Positions 6,931 through 16,197 of a stretch of DNA of 64,000 bases are shown here, piece by piece; the first letter of the stretch is position 1; every line of letters begins with the position of its first letter. The position numbers and the translations under genes were made by a program. The stretch covers positions 1 to 64,000 of the forward strand of contig NZ_VSLZ01000005.1 of assembly GCF_010747475.1 (NCBI RefSeq), read 5' to 3'. A model generated the notes under the pieces. That model did not search any database, was not told where the DNA came from, and saw only the letters and a list, made by a program, of their open reading frames with translations. The DNA is from Halorussus sp. MSC15.2. GTDB taxonomy: Archaea; Halobacteriota; Halobacteria; Halobacteriales; Haladaptataceae.

Positions 6931-9288
6931 GTGACGTCCAGCGATTCGTGGCTCGACGTGTTCGGTCACCCGGAACCCTACGACGAGCAGGTGGACGGCA
7001 TCGAGACGGCCATCGACACCGCCGGGGAGGGCGGGTTCACGGTCGTGGAGGGTGCCTGCGGAACTGGCAAGACCATGCTGGCGCTGACCGCGGGCATCCA
7101 CCTCGTCCGCGACCCCGACAGCGACTACGAGCGCGTGGTCGTCCTCACCAGCGTCAAGCAGCAACTCCGGCAGTTCGAGACGGACCTCCGGACCATCAAC
7201 TCGAACCTGCCGACCGACTGGGACCCCGTGACCGGACTCACCCTCGTCGGGAAGGCCGACGTTTGCCCCTACAACCGCGAGAACGCGGGCGGCATCGACG
7301 ACGGCAACGTCTACGAGCGGTGCGAGTCGCTCCGGGAGGACACCCGCGCGATAACCGGGGAGGGTGGCTCGACCACCGCGGAGAACCTCGTCTCGCGCGC
7401 CCAGAGCCAGCAGACCGGACTGGCCGACTCCGGCGCGCAGGGCCGGGCCGCGGCGTCGTACCTCGAAACGGCGGGTGAACCGACGCCCTACCCGCCGGAG
7501 ATGCCCGAGTACGACGACGTGGAGTACTGCCCGTTCTACGCCCAGTTCCTCGAAGACGTGCCCGAGGACGGCGACCCCGTGGAGGCCGTCCCCTTCGACT
7601 TCGACGGGATGGGACACATCGACACCGAGGAGTTGGTCTCGCTCTCGGTCCAGCACGGCACCTGCCCTCACTCGATGATGGGCGCGATACTGGGCCACGC
7701 GGAGGTGGTCGTTGGGAATTACTACCACGCATTCGACCCCGTAACGACCGGCGGATTCACGGGCGCGCTGCTGGACGACTCCACCTTCGTCGTCTGCGAC
7801 GAGGCCCACATGCTCGAACCCCGCGTCCGGGACCTCGTGAGCGACGCGGTGGGCGACAAGACGCTGCGGGACGCCGAGTCGGAACTCACGCGGGTCGTTC
7901 AGCCGCTCAAGTTCGACGGCGACAAGGAGACCCACACGACCGCCGACGCCGACCTCGTCCGGGGCGAACTCGAAGACAGCGACGTGTCGCTGTCGGACAT
8001 CGAGGCGACCCGCGACTTCTTCCGGGACCTCCGCGAGGAACTGGACCGCCGGGTCACGGCCCACCTCGAACGCGAGCACCGGGGCTGGAAGTCGAACCTC
8101 CACGACCTGCCCGACGACGAGATTCCCCTGCGCGACCCTACGGAGCCCCAACCCGACGAAATTTCGGAGTGGGCCGAGTCGGCGGGCCACCACGACGGCG
8201 TCTGGGTCAAGGCCGAAGCCGTGGGCGCAGTGGTCGCGCGCATCCTGAACGAGGCCGAGGACGAGGAGAAGGAGCGCGCCGCCCCCGCCGCGGGCAGGGT
8301 TCTCGGCGAGTGGTACCGCAACGACCACGAGCGCTACTTCCGGGAGATAGAACTCGAACGGACGTGGAACGAGAAGGAACCCGACACCTCGTGGCGGCGG
8401 GCGTACAACGCCAGCCTCGCCATGCAGAACTGCGTGCCCAGCGACGCCATCGGCGAGCAGCTCGCGGAGTTCGGCGGCGGCGTCCTGATGAGCGCGACCC
8501 TCGAACCCATCGACGTGTTCGAGGAGGTGACGGGCCTGAATCATATGGCGGGCGAGGAAGGTCGTCCGGTCGTCGAGCGGACCTACGGGCTGAACTTCCC
8601 CGAGGAGAACCGCGAGAGCTTCGCGGTGGACGCCCCGAAGTTCACCTACGACAATCGAGGGGCACCGGGAGAAGAGACCCAAGCCCGGCGGATGTACGCC
8701 GACGCGCTCCGCGAGGTGGCGACCGAGACGCCGGGCAACGTCCTCGTCGGGATGCCCAACTACGCCGAGGCCGAGTGGGCCGCCGAGACCCTCCGGGAGA
8801 ACTCGCGCGTCGAGAAAGCGGTCCTGCTCGACGCGAGCACCGACGACGACGTGACCGAGGACCTCAAGGCCGAGTTCTTCGGGGGCGACGGCAAGGTCCT
8901 CGTGACGAGTCTCCGGGGGACGCTCACCGAGGGCGTCGATTACGAGGGCGACAAACTCAGCGCCGCGGTGGTCTGCGGAGTCCCCATCATCAACACCGCC
9001 AGCCCCCGGACCAAGGCGGTTCGCACGGCCTACGACCGCGCGTTCGGCGACGGCTTCGAGTACGCGCTCACGGTCCCCGCCGTCAGGAAGGCCCGGCAGG
9101 CGCTCGGCCGGGTGATTCGCGGCCCGGAGGAGGTCGGCGTTCGCGTCCTCGTGGACTCGCGCTACGCCCGCGACTCGTGGGACAGCGTCCGGAAGTACTT
9201 CCCCGAGACCGAGCGCGAGGAGTTCCAGCCCGTGAGTCCCGACATGCTGTCGCTCGGACTGGAGCGGTTCTGGCGCGGGCAGGAGTAG
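6931..9288 (+). CDS. XPD/Rad3-like ATP-dependent DNA helicase with iron-sulfur cluster
   Basis: The 785-residue protein is a superfamily 2 helicase of the XPD/DinG group: Walker A 'GACGTGKT' at residues 41-48, DEAH box at 290-293, and C-terminal motifs including 'GVDYEGDKLSAAVVCGVP' and 'ALGRVIRG'. Four cysteines at 112, 131, 200 and 245 between motifs I and II match the XPD 4Fe-4S ligand pattern. It would unwind DNA 5'-3' in repair or transcription-coupled processes. The GTG at 6931 is the only start giving a normal N-terminus. This is one of several repair genes in the window, although haloarchaea also use the UvrABC route. Confidence 0.93.
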   Translation: MTSSDSWLDVFGHPEPYDEQVDGIETAIDTAGEGGFTVVEGACGTGKTMLALTAGIHLVRDPDSDYERVVVLTSVKQQLRQFETDLRTINSNLPTDWDPVTGLTLVGKADVCPYNRENAGGIDDGNVYERCESLREDTRAITGEGGSTTAENLVSRAQSQQTGLADSGAQGRAAASYLETAGEPTPYPPEMPEYDDVEYCPFYAQFLEDVPEDGDPVEAVPFDFDGMGHIDTEELVSLSVQHGTCPHSMMGAILGHAEVVVGNYYHAFDPVTTGGFTGALLDDSTFVVCDEAHMLEPRVRDLVSDAVGDKTLRDAESELTRVVQPLKFDGDKETHTTADADLVRGELEDSDVSLSDIEATRDFFRDLREELDRRVTAHLEREHRGWKSNLHDLPDDEIPLRDPTEPQPDEISEWAESAGHHDGVWVKAEAVGAVVARILNEAEDEEKERAAPAAGRVLGEWYRNDHERYFREIELERTWNEKEPDTSWRRAYNASLAMQNCVPSDAIGEQLAEFGGGVLMSATLEPIDVFEEVTGLNHMAGEEGRPVVERTYGLNFPEENRESFAVDAPKFTYDNRGAPGEETQARRMYADALREVATETPGNVLVGMPNYAEAEWAAETLRENSRVEKAVLLDASTDDDVTEDLKAEFFGGDGKVLVTSLRGTLTEGVDYEGDKLSAAVVCGVPIINTASPRTKAVRTAYDRAFGDGFEYALTVPAVRKARQALGRVIRGPEEVGVRVLVDSRYARDSWDSVRKYFPETEREEFQPVSPDMLSLGLERFWRGQE

Positions 9289-9313
9289 GTGTTCTCGGTC
9301 GGGAGCGCTCCGA

Positions 9314-10126
9314 CTACGCCCGCCCCGAGGTCACGTCGATTTCAGCGGTCTGCGAGAACGTCCTGTCGTCACGTTCGTCGCGGCGTTCGCGCAGACGCTC
9401 GCGGAGGTCGGCCTCGAACGCGTCCTTCTCGTCGCCGAACCGCTCCGGCGAGCAGAACGACAGCGAGAAGACGTAGCCCACGGCTTCGTCTATCGTCCAC
9501 TCGCGCTCGACCCGGAGCGTTCGGACCTCCACGTCGGCGAACCCGCGGGCTTCGAGCAGTTCGTCCCACGGGTCGTCATACTCCTCGACCGGACCGGTTC
9601 GCTCAGGCAGGTCGTCGAGGTACTCGTCGGCGACGTCGTACGCCGCCGCCTCCCAATCCTCCACTCCCCTCGTGAGCCACTCGGTGTCGGCGACAGTGGC
9701 TACGCCGCCGCCCGGTTCGGTCATCCGATGGACGCAGTCGAGGGTCGCGCCCTGCTGCATCCAGTGGAACGACCGGCCCATCGTCGTGAGTCGGACGGTC
9801 CCGAGGTCGCTCCAGAGGCCCTCGCGCAGGTCGGCGTCGGACCCGACGACCCACTCGACGTTCTCCACCCCGGCCTCTCTGGCCTTCCGGCGGGCCTCTC
9901 GAAGCATCTCCTCGTTCGGGTCCATCCCGACCACCTCGCCGACGCGGGCCGCGAGGGGGATAGCGAGCTGGCCCGTCCCACACCCGAGGTCGAGGACGCT
10001 GGCGGACTCGTCTAACTCGAATCGGTCTTCGAGGTACCGGACGACGCGCTCGCCGTAGTCGGGGCGATACTCGGCGTAGTACTCCTCGGTCCCGTCGAAC
10101 CGAGAGGTCGAATCGTCGTCGCTCAT
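9314..10126 (-). CDS. class I SAM-dependent methyltransferase
   Basis: This 270-residue protein has motif I 'VLDLGCGTGQLA', an acidic residue after the second strand ('VVGMDPNEEM'), and motif II/III regions of the UbiE/type-11 methyltransferases. The N-terminal 'YYAEYRPDYGERV' stretch is common in this group. The substrate cannot be told; a small molecule is likelier than nucleic acid. It lies convergent with the helicase gene, 25 bases from its stop. Confidence 0.9.
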   Translation of the reverse strand: MSDDDSTSRFDGTEEYYAEYRPDYGERVVRYLEDRFELDESASVLDLGCGTGQLAIPLAARVGEVVGMDPNEEMLREARRKAREAGVENVEWVVGSDADLREGLWSDLGTVRLTTMGRSFHWMQQGATLDCVHRMTEPGGGVATVADTEWLTRGVEDWEAAAYDVADEYLDDLPERTGPVEEYDDPWDELLEARGFADVEVRTLRVEREWTIDEAVGYVFSLSFCSPERFGDEKDAFEADLRERLRERRDERDDRTFSQTAEIDVTSGRA

Positions 10127-10296
10127 AGTTCGCCTTCGTGACCGCGCTCGGAGAAAGCGTCGCTCGATGACGGTTCTCGCGTCGCACCGCTACCGCGCCC
10201 TCGGCCACCTCGTCCACTTTCACTTTCACCGCGCCCATGGCTCGCGTTTAACCCCGTCAGGCGACTATCCTGTATCACCCAACGGGAGGCAATTAA

Positions 10297-10467
10297 ATGA
10301 AACAACCAGCCACCCCACCCGCCGACGAAGCGGCCGTCCGAATCGAGTCGTACGAGCGTACCAACAGCGACGGGAACCCGGAACTCGTCCTCTACAACCC
10401 CGACGAGAGCCACGAGTGGATAAACGCCGCACCGGCGAGTACCGTCGAACTGGAGGACTGGCGATGA
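10297..10467 (+). CDS. 56-residue conserved-looking small protein
   Basis: The frame from ATG 10297 to TGA 10467 encodes an acidic peptide with the segment 'NPELVLYNPDESHEWINA', resembling small haloarchaeal proteins of the DUF7331 type (memory-based, tentative). There is no signal peptide or membrane segment. It ends in an ATGA overlap with the next small gene, and this tight coupling is the main support that both are real. An A/T-rich patch ('aattaaatga') surrounds the start. Confidence 0.55.
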   Translation: MKQPATPPADEAAVRIESYERTNSDGNPELVLYNPDESHEWINAAPASTVELEDWR

Positions 10468-10694
10468 GCGCGGAACGCGACGCGGCGGAGAGCGACGCGC
10501 CCGAACGCACCGCGGAGTACTACGTCGTCAGTCCGTCGCCGACCACGAAGAAGCGCCACCGACCGGACGAGACCGGCGACGAACCTGCGTGTCGGGCGTT
10601 CCTCCACCGGGACGACGCCGAGTGGCGGAAACTCACGCCCCGCCAGACGGTCTTCTACGACGACTGCACGAACTGCTTCCCTCGCGAGTCGTAG
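10464..10694 (+). CDS. 76-residue small protein with C-terminal CxxC
   Basis: It starts at the ATG overlapping the preceding stop (ATGA) and encodes an acidic head followed by 'AEYYVVSPSPTTKKRH' and a tail with 'ACRAF' and 'DDCTNCF'. The three cysteines, two as CxxC, suggest metal or redox chemistry, but a full zinc-finger set is not seen. Function unknown. It ends a few bases before the convergent ABC ATPase gene. Confidence 0.6.
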   Translation: MSAERDAAESDAPERTAEYYVVSPSPTTKKRHRPDETGDEPACRAFLHRDDAEWRKLTPRQTVFYDDCTNCFPRES

Positions 10695-10698
10695 TCCG

Positions 10699-11751
10699 TC
10701 ACCGCTCCTCGACGACCTCGCGCTCCCGCCCGCCACCGGACACGACGTGCGCGTCCTCGGGGGCGAACCCGACCAACAGGCGTTCGGTCTCGGGTCGCTC
10801 GGCCATCCGGAGGGTCACGTCCCGGCCCTGCCACTCCAGATGCACGCGGAACGACTCGCCGAGGAACTCCACCGTCTCCACGCTCGCCTCGAAGGCGTTT
10901 CGATTGGCGTCGCGGACCAGATGCTCCGGGCGGACGCAGAAGACGACCTCGCTCCCGTCCGGGGCGTCGAGGGCGAGGTGGAAGGAGGTCCCGCCGACGC
11001 GGACCGCCCCGTCGTCGGCCTCGCCCGCGAAGACGTTGTTCTCGCCGAGGAACTCCGCGACGAACCGGGTGTTCGGGCGGCGGTACACGTCCTCCGGCCG
11101 ACCGACCTGCTCGACGCGGCCGTCGCTCATCACCGCCACCCTGTCGCTCACCGCGAGGGCCTCCTCTTGGTCGTGGGTGACGTAGACGGTCGTAATCCCC
11201 AACTCGGACTGGATGGCCTTGACCTGCGTCCGGAGGGTCTGGCGGAGTCTGGCGTCGAGCGCGCTCATGGGTTCGTCGAGCAGGAGCACGTCCGGGCCGG
11301 GCGCGAGCGCCCGCGCCAGCGCGACGCGCTGGCGCTGTCCGCCCGAGAGTTCGCCCGGAGCGCGGTCCTCGAAGCCCGGTAGGTCCACCAGTTCGAGCAG
11401 GTCGGCCACGCGGGCCGCCTTCGACTGACCGCCGGGCGGGTCCCGGAATCGTAGGCCGTAGCCGACGTTCTCGCCCACGGTCATGTGCGAGAACAGCGCG
11501 TAGTTCTGGAAGACGATGCCCACGTCGCGGTCCTCCGGGGGAACCCCGGTCATCTCCCGACCGCCGAATCGAACCGTCCCCGAGTCCGGCGACTCGAACC
11601 CGGCGATGGCTCTGAGTGTGGTCGTCTTCCCGCACCCCGAGGGACCGACGAGCGTGAAGAACTCGCCGTCGTCCACGTCGAGGCTCACGTCCCGCAGGGC
11701 GGTCACACCGTCGAACGACTTCGAGATGCCGTCCAACCGCAGGTCACTCAC
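10699..11751 (-). CDS. ABC transporter ATP-binding protein, probable thiamine importer
   Basis: The 350-residue protein has Walker A 'GPSGCGKTTT', Q-loop 'VFQNYALF', signature 'LSGGQRQRVALARAL', Walker B 'VLLLDEP' and an H-loop 'YVTHDQEEA', plus a C-terminal OB-like regulatory region as in PotA/FbpC/ThiQ-type ATPases. It powers the adjacent two-domain permease. The GTG at 11751 ('MSDLRLDGISKSF') is chosen as start because it sits directly behind 'GGAGG' and the family begins there; an upstream opening runs through a duplicated spacer. Thiamine as substrate is inferred from the binding protein. Confidence 0.9.
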   Translation of the reverse strand: MSDLRLDGISKSFDGVTALRDVSLDVDDGEFFTLVGPSGCGKTTTLRAIAGFESPDSGTVRFGGREMTGVPPEDRDVGIVFQNYALFSHMTVGENVGYGLRFRDPPGGQSKAARVADLLELVDLPGFEDRAPGELSGGQRQRVALARALAPGPDVLLLDEPMSALDARLRQTLRTQVKAIQSELGITTVYVTHDQEEALAVSDRVAVMSDGRVEQVGRPEDVYRRPNTRFVAEFLGENNVFAGEADDGAVRVGGTSFHLALDAPDGSEVVFCVRPEHLVRDANRNAFEASVETVEFLGESFRVHLEWQGRDVTLRMAERPETERLLVGFAPEDAHVVSGGGREREVVEER

Positions 11752-11831
11752 GCCTCCCACCTCCGGCGGCGTTCGTGGCTTGCGCCGCCTCGCCTCGGGA
11801 GGCGTTCGTCCCTCACGCCTCCCACCTCCCA
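11747..11831 (-). repeat. short direct duplication between permease and ATPase genes
   Basis: The stretch 'ctcacgcctcccacctcc' that ends the permease gene recurs 66-67 bases away at the start of the ATPase gene, and the bases between hold a second similar pair ('gaggcgttcgt' and 'ggcggcgttcgtgg'). In a compact operon the permease stop and the GTG start would overlap or nearly so. Here the junction looks duplicated, leaving a spacer and a second copy of the ribosome-binding 'GGAGG'. Confidence 0.55.
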
Positions 11832-13755
11832 CCGAGTCGGTCCACGACGACGAAACTGAGGCTGGTGACGACCAGCAGGACCGTCCCCATCGCGGTCGCG
11901 GGACCGAGCGTGCGGTTGCCGATATAGCGCTCGACGGCGACTGGCATCGTGTAGCTACTGCTTCCGGTGGCCAAAATCACCGTCGAATCGAACTCGCCGA
12001 TGCTGATGGCGAAGGCGAAGGCGGCCCCGGCCGCGACGCCCGACGCCACGAGCGGGAGTTCCACGTCGAGCAACGCCCGGACGCGGGTCGCGCCGAGCGC
12101 CCGCGCCGACTCCACGACCGAGCGGTCCACCCCCGCCAGCAGGGGCGAGACGTTCCGGACCACGAAGGGGTAGGCCGCGACGGCGTGGGCCGCGACGATG
12201 GCGACCGGTCCCGTGACCTGCAGGCGGTGACCGAACAGTTCGACCCCGAAGACTAGTCCCCGGAGCATGCCGAGACCGACGACGACGCCGCTGACCGCGA
12301 GCGGGGCCATCGCCGCGGCGTCCGCGAGTCTGCCGCGCTCGCCGCCCCGCGAGGTGAGGACCGAGACGGTGACGCCCATCGGGAGCGCGACCAGCAGGGC
12401 GGCGACGCCGAACAGGAGGGAGTTGCGGACCGCGACGCCGGGCTTGGTCTGAAACGACGCCCCTTCGACCTGTCGCTGGACGAGGAACTGGTAGTACTGG
12501 AGGGTGACGCCGTTGGGTCCGGTCAGGCTCTCGGTCACCATGGTCGCTATCGGACCGACGAACACCACGGCGACCACGAGCGCGTAGGTGACGACGCCTG
12601 CGCGTTCGAGCGCGGCGAGCGCCGAGGGCGACTCGGGGAGGAGTCGCTTGCGGGGCGGCGGGTTCGCGGCCCGGCCGCCGCCCGACTGGCGCGCCTCGTA
12701 CCGGAGGTAGCCGTAGGTCAGCGCGAGCGAGACGACGGTCTCGGCCACCGCGAGCGTCGCGGCCTCCGCGTACTCCAACTCCTGCACAAGCGAGTAGACC
12801 CACACCTCGACCGTGGCGAGTCGGAACCCGCCGAGCGCCAGCACGATGGGGAACGACATGAACGTGAAGACGAACGTCAGGAGCGCGCCCGTCAGAACCG
12901 CGGGCAGGAGTTGGGGTGCCAGCACGTCCCGGAACGCGCGCCACGGGTTCGCGCCGAGCGACCGAGCGGTCTCGACCATCCGGGCGTCCACGCTCTCCCA
13001 CGCCGCCGTCGTGACGCGGGCGACCAGCGGCGCGTTGTAGAAGGCGTGGGCGACCACGATGGCTTCGAGCGTGAACAGCAGGTTCACGCGGCCGACCCCG
13101 AGCGCCGCGAGCAGGTCGTTCAGCGGGCCGTTCGTGCCGAAGAAGGCGACGAAACCGATGGCGACCATGATGGAGGGCATCACGAACGGGAGGATGGTCA
13201 GCGACCGGAGCGTCCGCCTGCCGGGGAACTCGTAGCGCGAGAGGACGTAGGCACCGGGCAGGCCGAGCAGGACGCTCGCAATCGTCGAGAGGAGCGCCTG
13301 ATACGCGGTGAACCCGAACAGGCCGAGGGGCGAGTCGGCGGCGACCGACGCCACGTCGCCGAACTCCCCGGCGAAAACCGGGGCGAGCGCGCCGAAGTAG
13401 AACGGGTCGGTCAGCACGTCGGCGACCACGTCGGGGGTCCACTCGCCGCGACCCGAACCGCGTCGGCGAACACCGTGAGGACCGGGTAGTAGAAGACGAC
13501 CGCGAGAACGACGGCAGTCGCGACTCCGAGGAGACCGATGGCGTGGCGTTCGAACCATCGGGCAGACCCACCGCGCCGCGTCGGTGCGCGCGGTTCGCCG
13601 GAGCGGGGCGTTCCGGAGGGGTCGGCGCGCTCGGCGGCGTCGCCGCGCCCGTCGGTGAGCACCCGACGACTTCCGTCTGAAGTCGTGTCCCCGCCGACCT
13701 CATCTCCGGATGTGTTCCCGCCGACCCCGTCTCCGGGTCCGTCGCCTCGGGTCAC
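11813..13755 (-). pseudogene. ABC transporter permease (ThiP-like, two MetI domains) with apparent 1-base frameshift
   Basis: The long frame ending at 11813 encodes most of a two-domain binding-protein-dependent permease: many membrane spans and two 'EAA' loops around 'ETARSLGANPWRAFRDV' and 'ESARALGATRVRALLDV'. Its first transmembrane segment ('GLLGVATAVVLAVVFYYPVL') lies in another frame beginning at GTG 13755 and running out near 13418. One extra base in the C pair at 13446-13447 joins '...FADAVRV' to 'GEWTPDVVADVL' and gives 648 codons including stop. I read one intact permease hidden by a one-base deletion, probably a sequencing error. Its start is 7 bases from the binding-protein stop. 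Confidence 0.85.
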
Positions 13756-13762
13756 GCGCCGC

Positions 13763-14908
13763 TTACGACCCGCCCGCTATCTGGCGCGCCCACTCGTCCA
13801 CCCACTGGTCCACGTTCCCCTGCAGTTCCTCGTAGGTGAAGGTGACGGGGTTCTCGGGCACCTTGGCGTACTTCTCGAACTCGTCGCTGAGCGGTGCCCA
13901 GTCGGTCGCGGGGAACTGGACGTTGAGTTGCGCTATTTTCTTCTGGGCCTGCTTCGAGAGCAGGAAGTTCATGAACGCTTCGGCGAGTTCCGGGTTGTCG
14001 GTGTCCGCGAACTTCGCCATCCCTTCGGGGTTGGCGTACCCCTGATTGTTCAGGAAGCCGACCTGATGCTTCGACAGGTCCTTGTCCTGCCGGTTCGCGT
14101 ACACTTGGTCGGTCGAGTACGAGACCACCATCGGAGCCTCGCCGTTCTCGTAGGCGGTGTAGGCGTCGCTCCACGACCCCAGAATCGTGATGCCGTTGTC
14201 GTCGAGTTTCTTCCAGTAGTCGAGGTACTGGTCCTCGCCGATGGTGTTGACCGTCCACAGGAGGAACGCCCGGCCCGTGGCGGCGGTCTTGGCGTTCTGG
14301 ACGATGAGGTCGCCCTGATAGCGGTCCTTCAGCAGGTCCTGAAACGTCTCGGGGGGTTTCTGTATCTCGTTGCCGTTGTAGACGAGACTGATGTATCCCG
14401 TGTCGTAGGGAATCGCCCGGTTCTCGGGGTCGAACTTGAGACCCTCCTTCACGTGGCCGTAGTGCGAGAGACCGTCGGCCACCGGTTCGAACAGACGCTT
14501 CTGGCCGAGTTTCTCGTCGATGCGGATGAGGTGGTCCACGTTGAGTCCGACGTACACGTCGGTGTCGATATCGACGCCCTGTGAGGCCTGCTGGATGTAG
14601 TGGTTGAGTTCGTTCTCGGGCGTCTCCCACTCGACGGTCACGTCGGGGTGGCGCTCCTCGAAGGTGTTCTTGAGCCACGCGCCCGGCGAGGAACTCGGCG
14701 CGTCCACGAACGAACTGTAGGTCGCGACCTTCAGCGTCCCGCTCAGACTGTCCTGCGTCGTGGTCTCGGCGGTCGTCTCCTCGGTAGTCGTCTGGGTCTC
14801 CGTCTCCGTGGTGGTCGTCGCCTGCTCGCTCTCGCCGCCACCCACGCATCCGGCGAGACCGAGAAGCGTCGTCGTCGCGCCGCTCTTCAGCACCGTGCGT
14901 CGTTTCAT
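13763..14908 (-). CDS. thiamine ABC transporter substrate-binding lipoprotein (probable)
   Basis: This 381-residue protein begins with a Tat/lipoprotein signal ('MKRRTVLKSG' then lipobox 'LAGC'), followed by a Thr/Glu linker about 25 residues long and a class II binding-protein fold. Segments such as 'ATYSSFVDAPSSSPGAWL' and 'NAKTAATGRAFLLWTVNTIG' match what I know as haloarchaeal thiamine-binding proteins (TbpA-like). It would catch substrate outside the membrane and hand it to the downstream permease and ATPase. Iron or polyamine specificity is the alternative. It is the first gene of the operon, with a TATA-like box upstream. Confidence 0.87.
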   Translation of the reverse strand: MKRRTVLKSGATTTLLGLAGCVGGGESEQATTTTETETQTTTEETTAETTTQDSLSGTLKVATYSSFVDAPSSSPGAWLKNTFEERHPDVTVEWETPENELNHYIQQASQGVDIDTDVYVGLNVDHLIRIDEKLGQKRLFEPVADGLSHYGHVKEGLKFDPENRAIPYDTGYISLVYNGNEIQKPPETFQDLLKDRYQGDLIVQNAKTAATGRAFLLWTVNTIGEDQYLDYWKKLDDNGITILGSWSDAYTAYENGEAPMVVSYSTDQVYANRQDKDLSKHQVGFLNNQGYANPEGMAKFADTDNPELAEAFMNFLLSKQAQKKIAQLNVQFPATDWAPLSDEFEKYAKVPENPVTFTYEELQGNVDQWVDEWARQIAGGS

Positions 14909-14930
14909 TACCGGGTGGTTACAGCCGGTG

Positions 14931-14940
14931 ATACTTAATT
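14931..14940 (-). promoter_or_regulatory. TATA-like box for the ABC importer operon
   Basis: Reverse-strand 'aattaagtat' lies about 23-32 bases before the ATG at 14908, indicating a near-leaderless transcript. The bases between carry a loose inverted pair 'accgg...ccggt' (14910-14929) that could be an operator; I see no thi-box riboswitch. Confidence 0.5.
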
Positions 14941-15011
14941 GGCGTCATCCGCGCCGAGGGCGCGCGGTCGATAGCCGAAAGACTTTGACATGGGGGTTCG
15001 ACGTGCGGAGT

Positions 15012-16016
15012 ATGTCCGCTCGGCGACAATGGGTGTTAGCAGGTGTCCTCGTGCTGCTGGGCCTGCTCTCTGCCGCAGTGCTGTTCGACGTTCTCGGCAC
15101 CGTCTTCTTCGCCGTTACGGTGGCGTACGTCCTCGTACCGCTTCACCAGCGTTTCGTCGAGCGAGGGATGCCGTCGTGGTGGGCCAGCGCCGCCTCGACG
15201 GTCGTCGCGTTCGTCGGCGTCCTCCTGTTCTTCGCGTCGTTCGGCTTTCTGGTCTACCGGCGACGAGACGACCTGCTCCGATTCCTCGTCGGACTCCCCG
15301 AGAGTTTCACCGTCGAACTACTCGGCGCGGCGTACACCATCGACGCCGGGGTCCTGACGGAACTCGCCCGCACGTACCTCGGGGCCGGAGTGATAGCACT
15401 GGCGCGACTCGCTCCGGTGCTGGCCCTCAAGGGGACGCTGTTCGCGCTGTTGGTGTTCGCACTGCTGGTACGGCGTCGAGAGGCGCGTCGTGCCCTGCTC
15501 GCGCCGATTCCCCACGCCTACAGGGACGTCGTGGCCGCGCTACACGAGCGCACCCGAGAGACGCTCTCGGCCATCTACGTACTGCAGGCCGCGACCGCCG
15601 TGGGCACCTTCCTCGTCGCGCTTCCGGTGTTCTACGTGCTGGGTTACGAATTCGTCTTCACGCTCGCGCTCGTGGCGGGGTTCCTCCAGTTCCTGCCCAT
15701 CGTCGGCCCGTCGTTTCTGGTCGTCCTGCTGGCAGTTTACCGCCTGACCGCCAACGACGTGGTCGGGGCGGCGCTGGTCCTCGTCCTCGGCGGGGTCGTC
15801 GTCGGATGGCTCCCCGACGCGGTCATCCGGACGCGTCTGGCGCGCCAGACGGCCAACCTCCCGGGGAGTCTCTACTTCATCGGATTCACCGGCGGTCTGC
15901 TCAGTGTCGGTCCAATCGGGTTCATCGCGGGACCGCTGGTGGTCGCGCTCCTCGCTGAGGCCACCGAGTTGCTCGCCGCCGAGGTCAACGGGTACGACCG
16001 CGCGCAGACCGAGTAG
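15012..16016 (+). CDS. AI-2E/PerM-family membrane transporter
   Basis: The 334-residue protein has about eight hydrophobic spans, beginning 'MSARRQWVLAGVLVLLGLLS'. It carries the family's conserved late segment 'GFLQFLPIVGPSFLVV' and a penultimate 'GPIGFIAGPLVVALL' span. AI-2E family permeases export or exchange small molecules or Na+/H+; the substrate here is unknown. The ATG at 15012 removes an unlikely upstream extension that overlaps the ABC operon promoter. A second family member lies at 50.6 kb. Confidence 0.9.
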   Translation: MSARRQWVLAGVLVLLGLLSAAVLFDVLGTVFFAVTVAYVLVPLHQRFVERGMPSWWASAASTVVAFVGVLLFFASFGFLVYRRRDDLLRFLVGLPESFTVELLGAAYTIDAGVLTELARTYLGAGVIALARLAPVLALKGTLFALLVFALLVRRREARRALLAPIPHAYRDVVAALHERTRETLSAIYVLQAATAVGTFLVALPVFYVLGYEFVFTLALVAGFLQFLPIVGPSFLVVLLAVYRLTANDVVGAALVLVLGGVVVGWLPDAVIRTRLARQTANLPGSLYFIGFTGGLLSVGPIGFIAGPLVVALLAEATELLAAEVNGYDRAQTE

Positions 16017-16197
16017 GACACGCCGAAGTGGGAGAGTTCGTCGAGGGGAGTTCTCCGCTGTCGCAGTCCGCCAGATTCGAGTAGTAGATGGCTTCCCCGG
16101 TATCGCCGCGTTCGGGTCACGGCGGATGGAAGCGGGGTATCCCACCGCGCGGAACGCTCCGCAACTCGGAGGTGACTACCTCGACACCGCCGACGCT

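Noticed and set aside
6901-8682. Long reverse open frame opposite the XPD-like helicase
   Set aside because: It is an antisense shadow of strongly GC-biased codons; the helicase on the forward strand has complete motifs.
16017-16197. Weak repeat resemblance ('ccggtatcgccg' type segments) between the AI-2E gene and tssA
   Set aside because: The matches are short and interrupted, no better than expected in GC-rich DNA.
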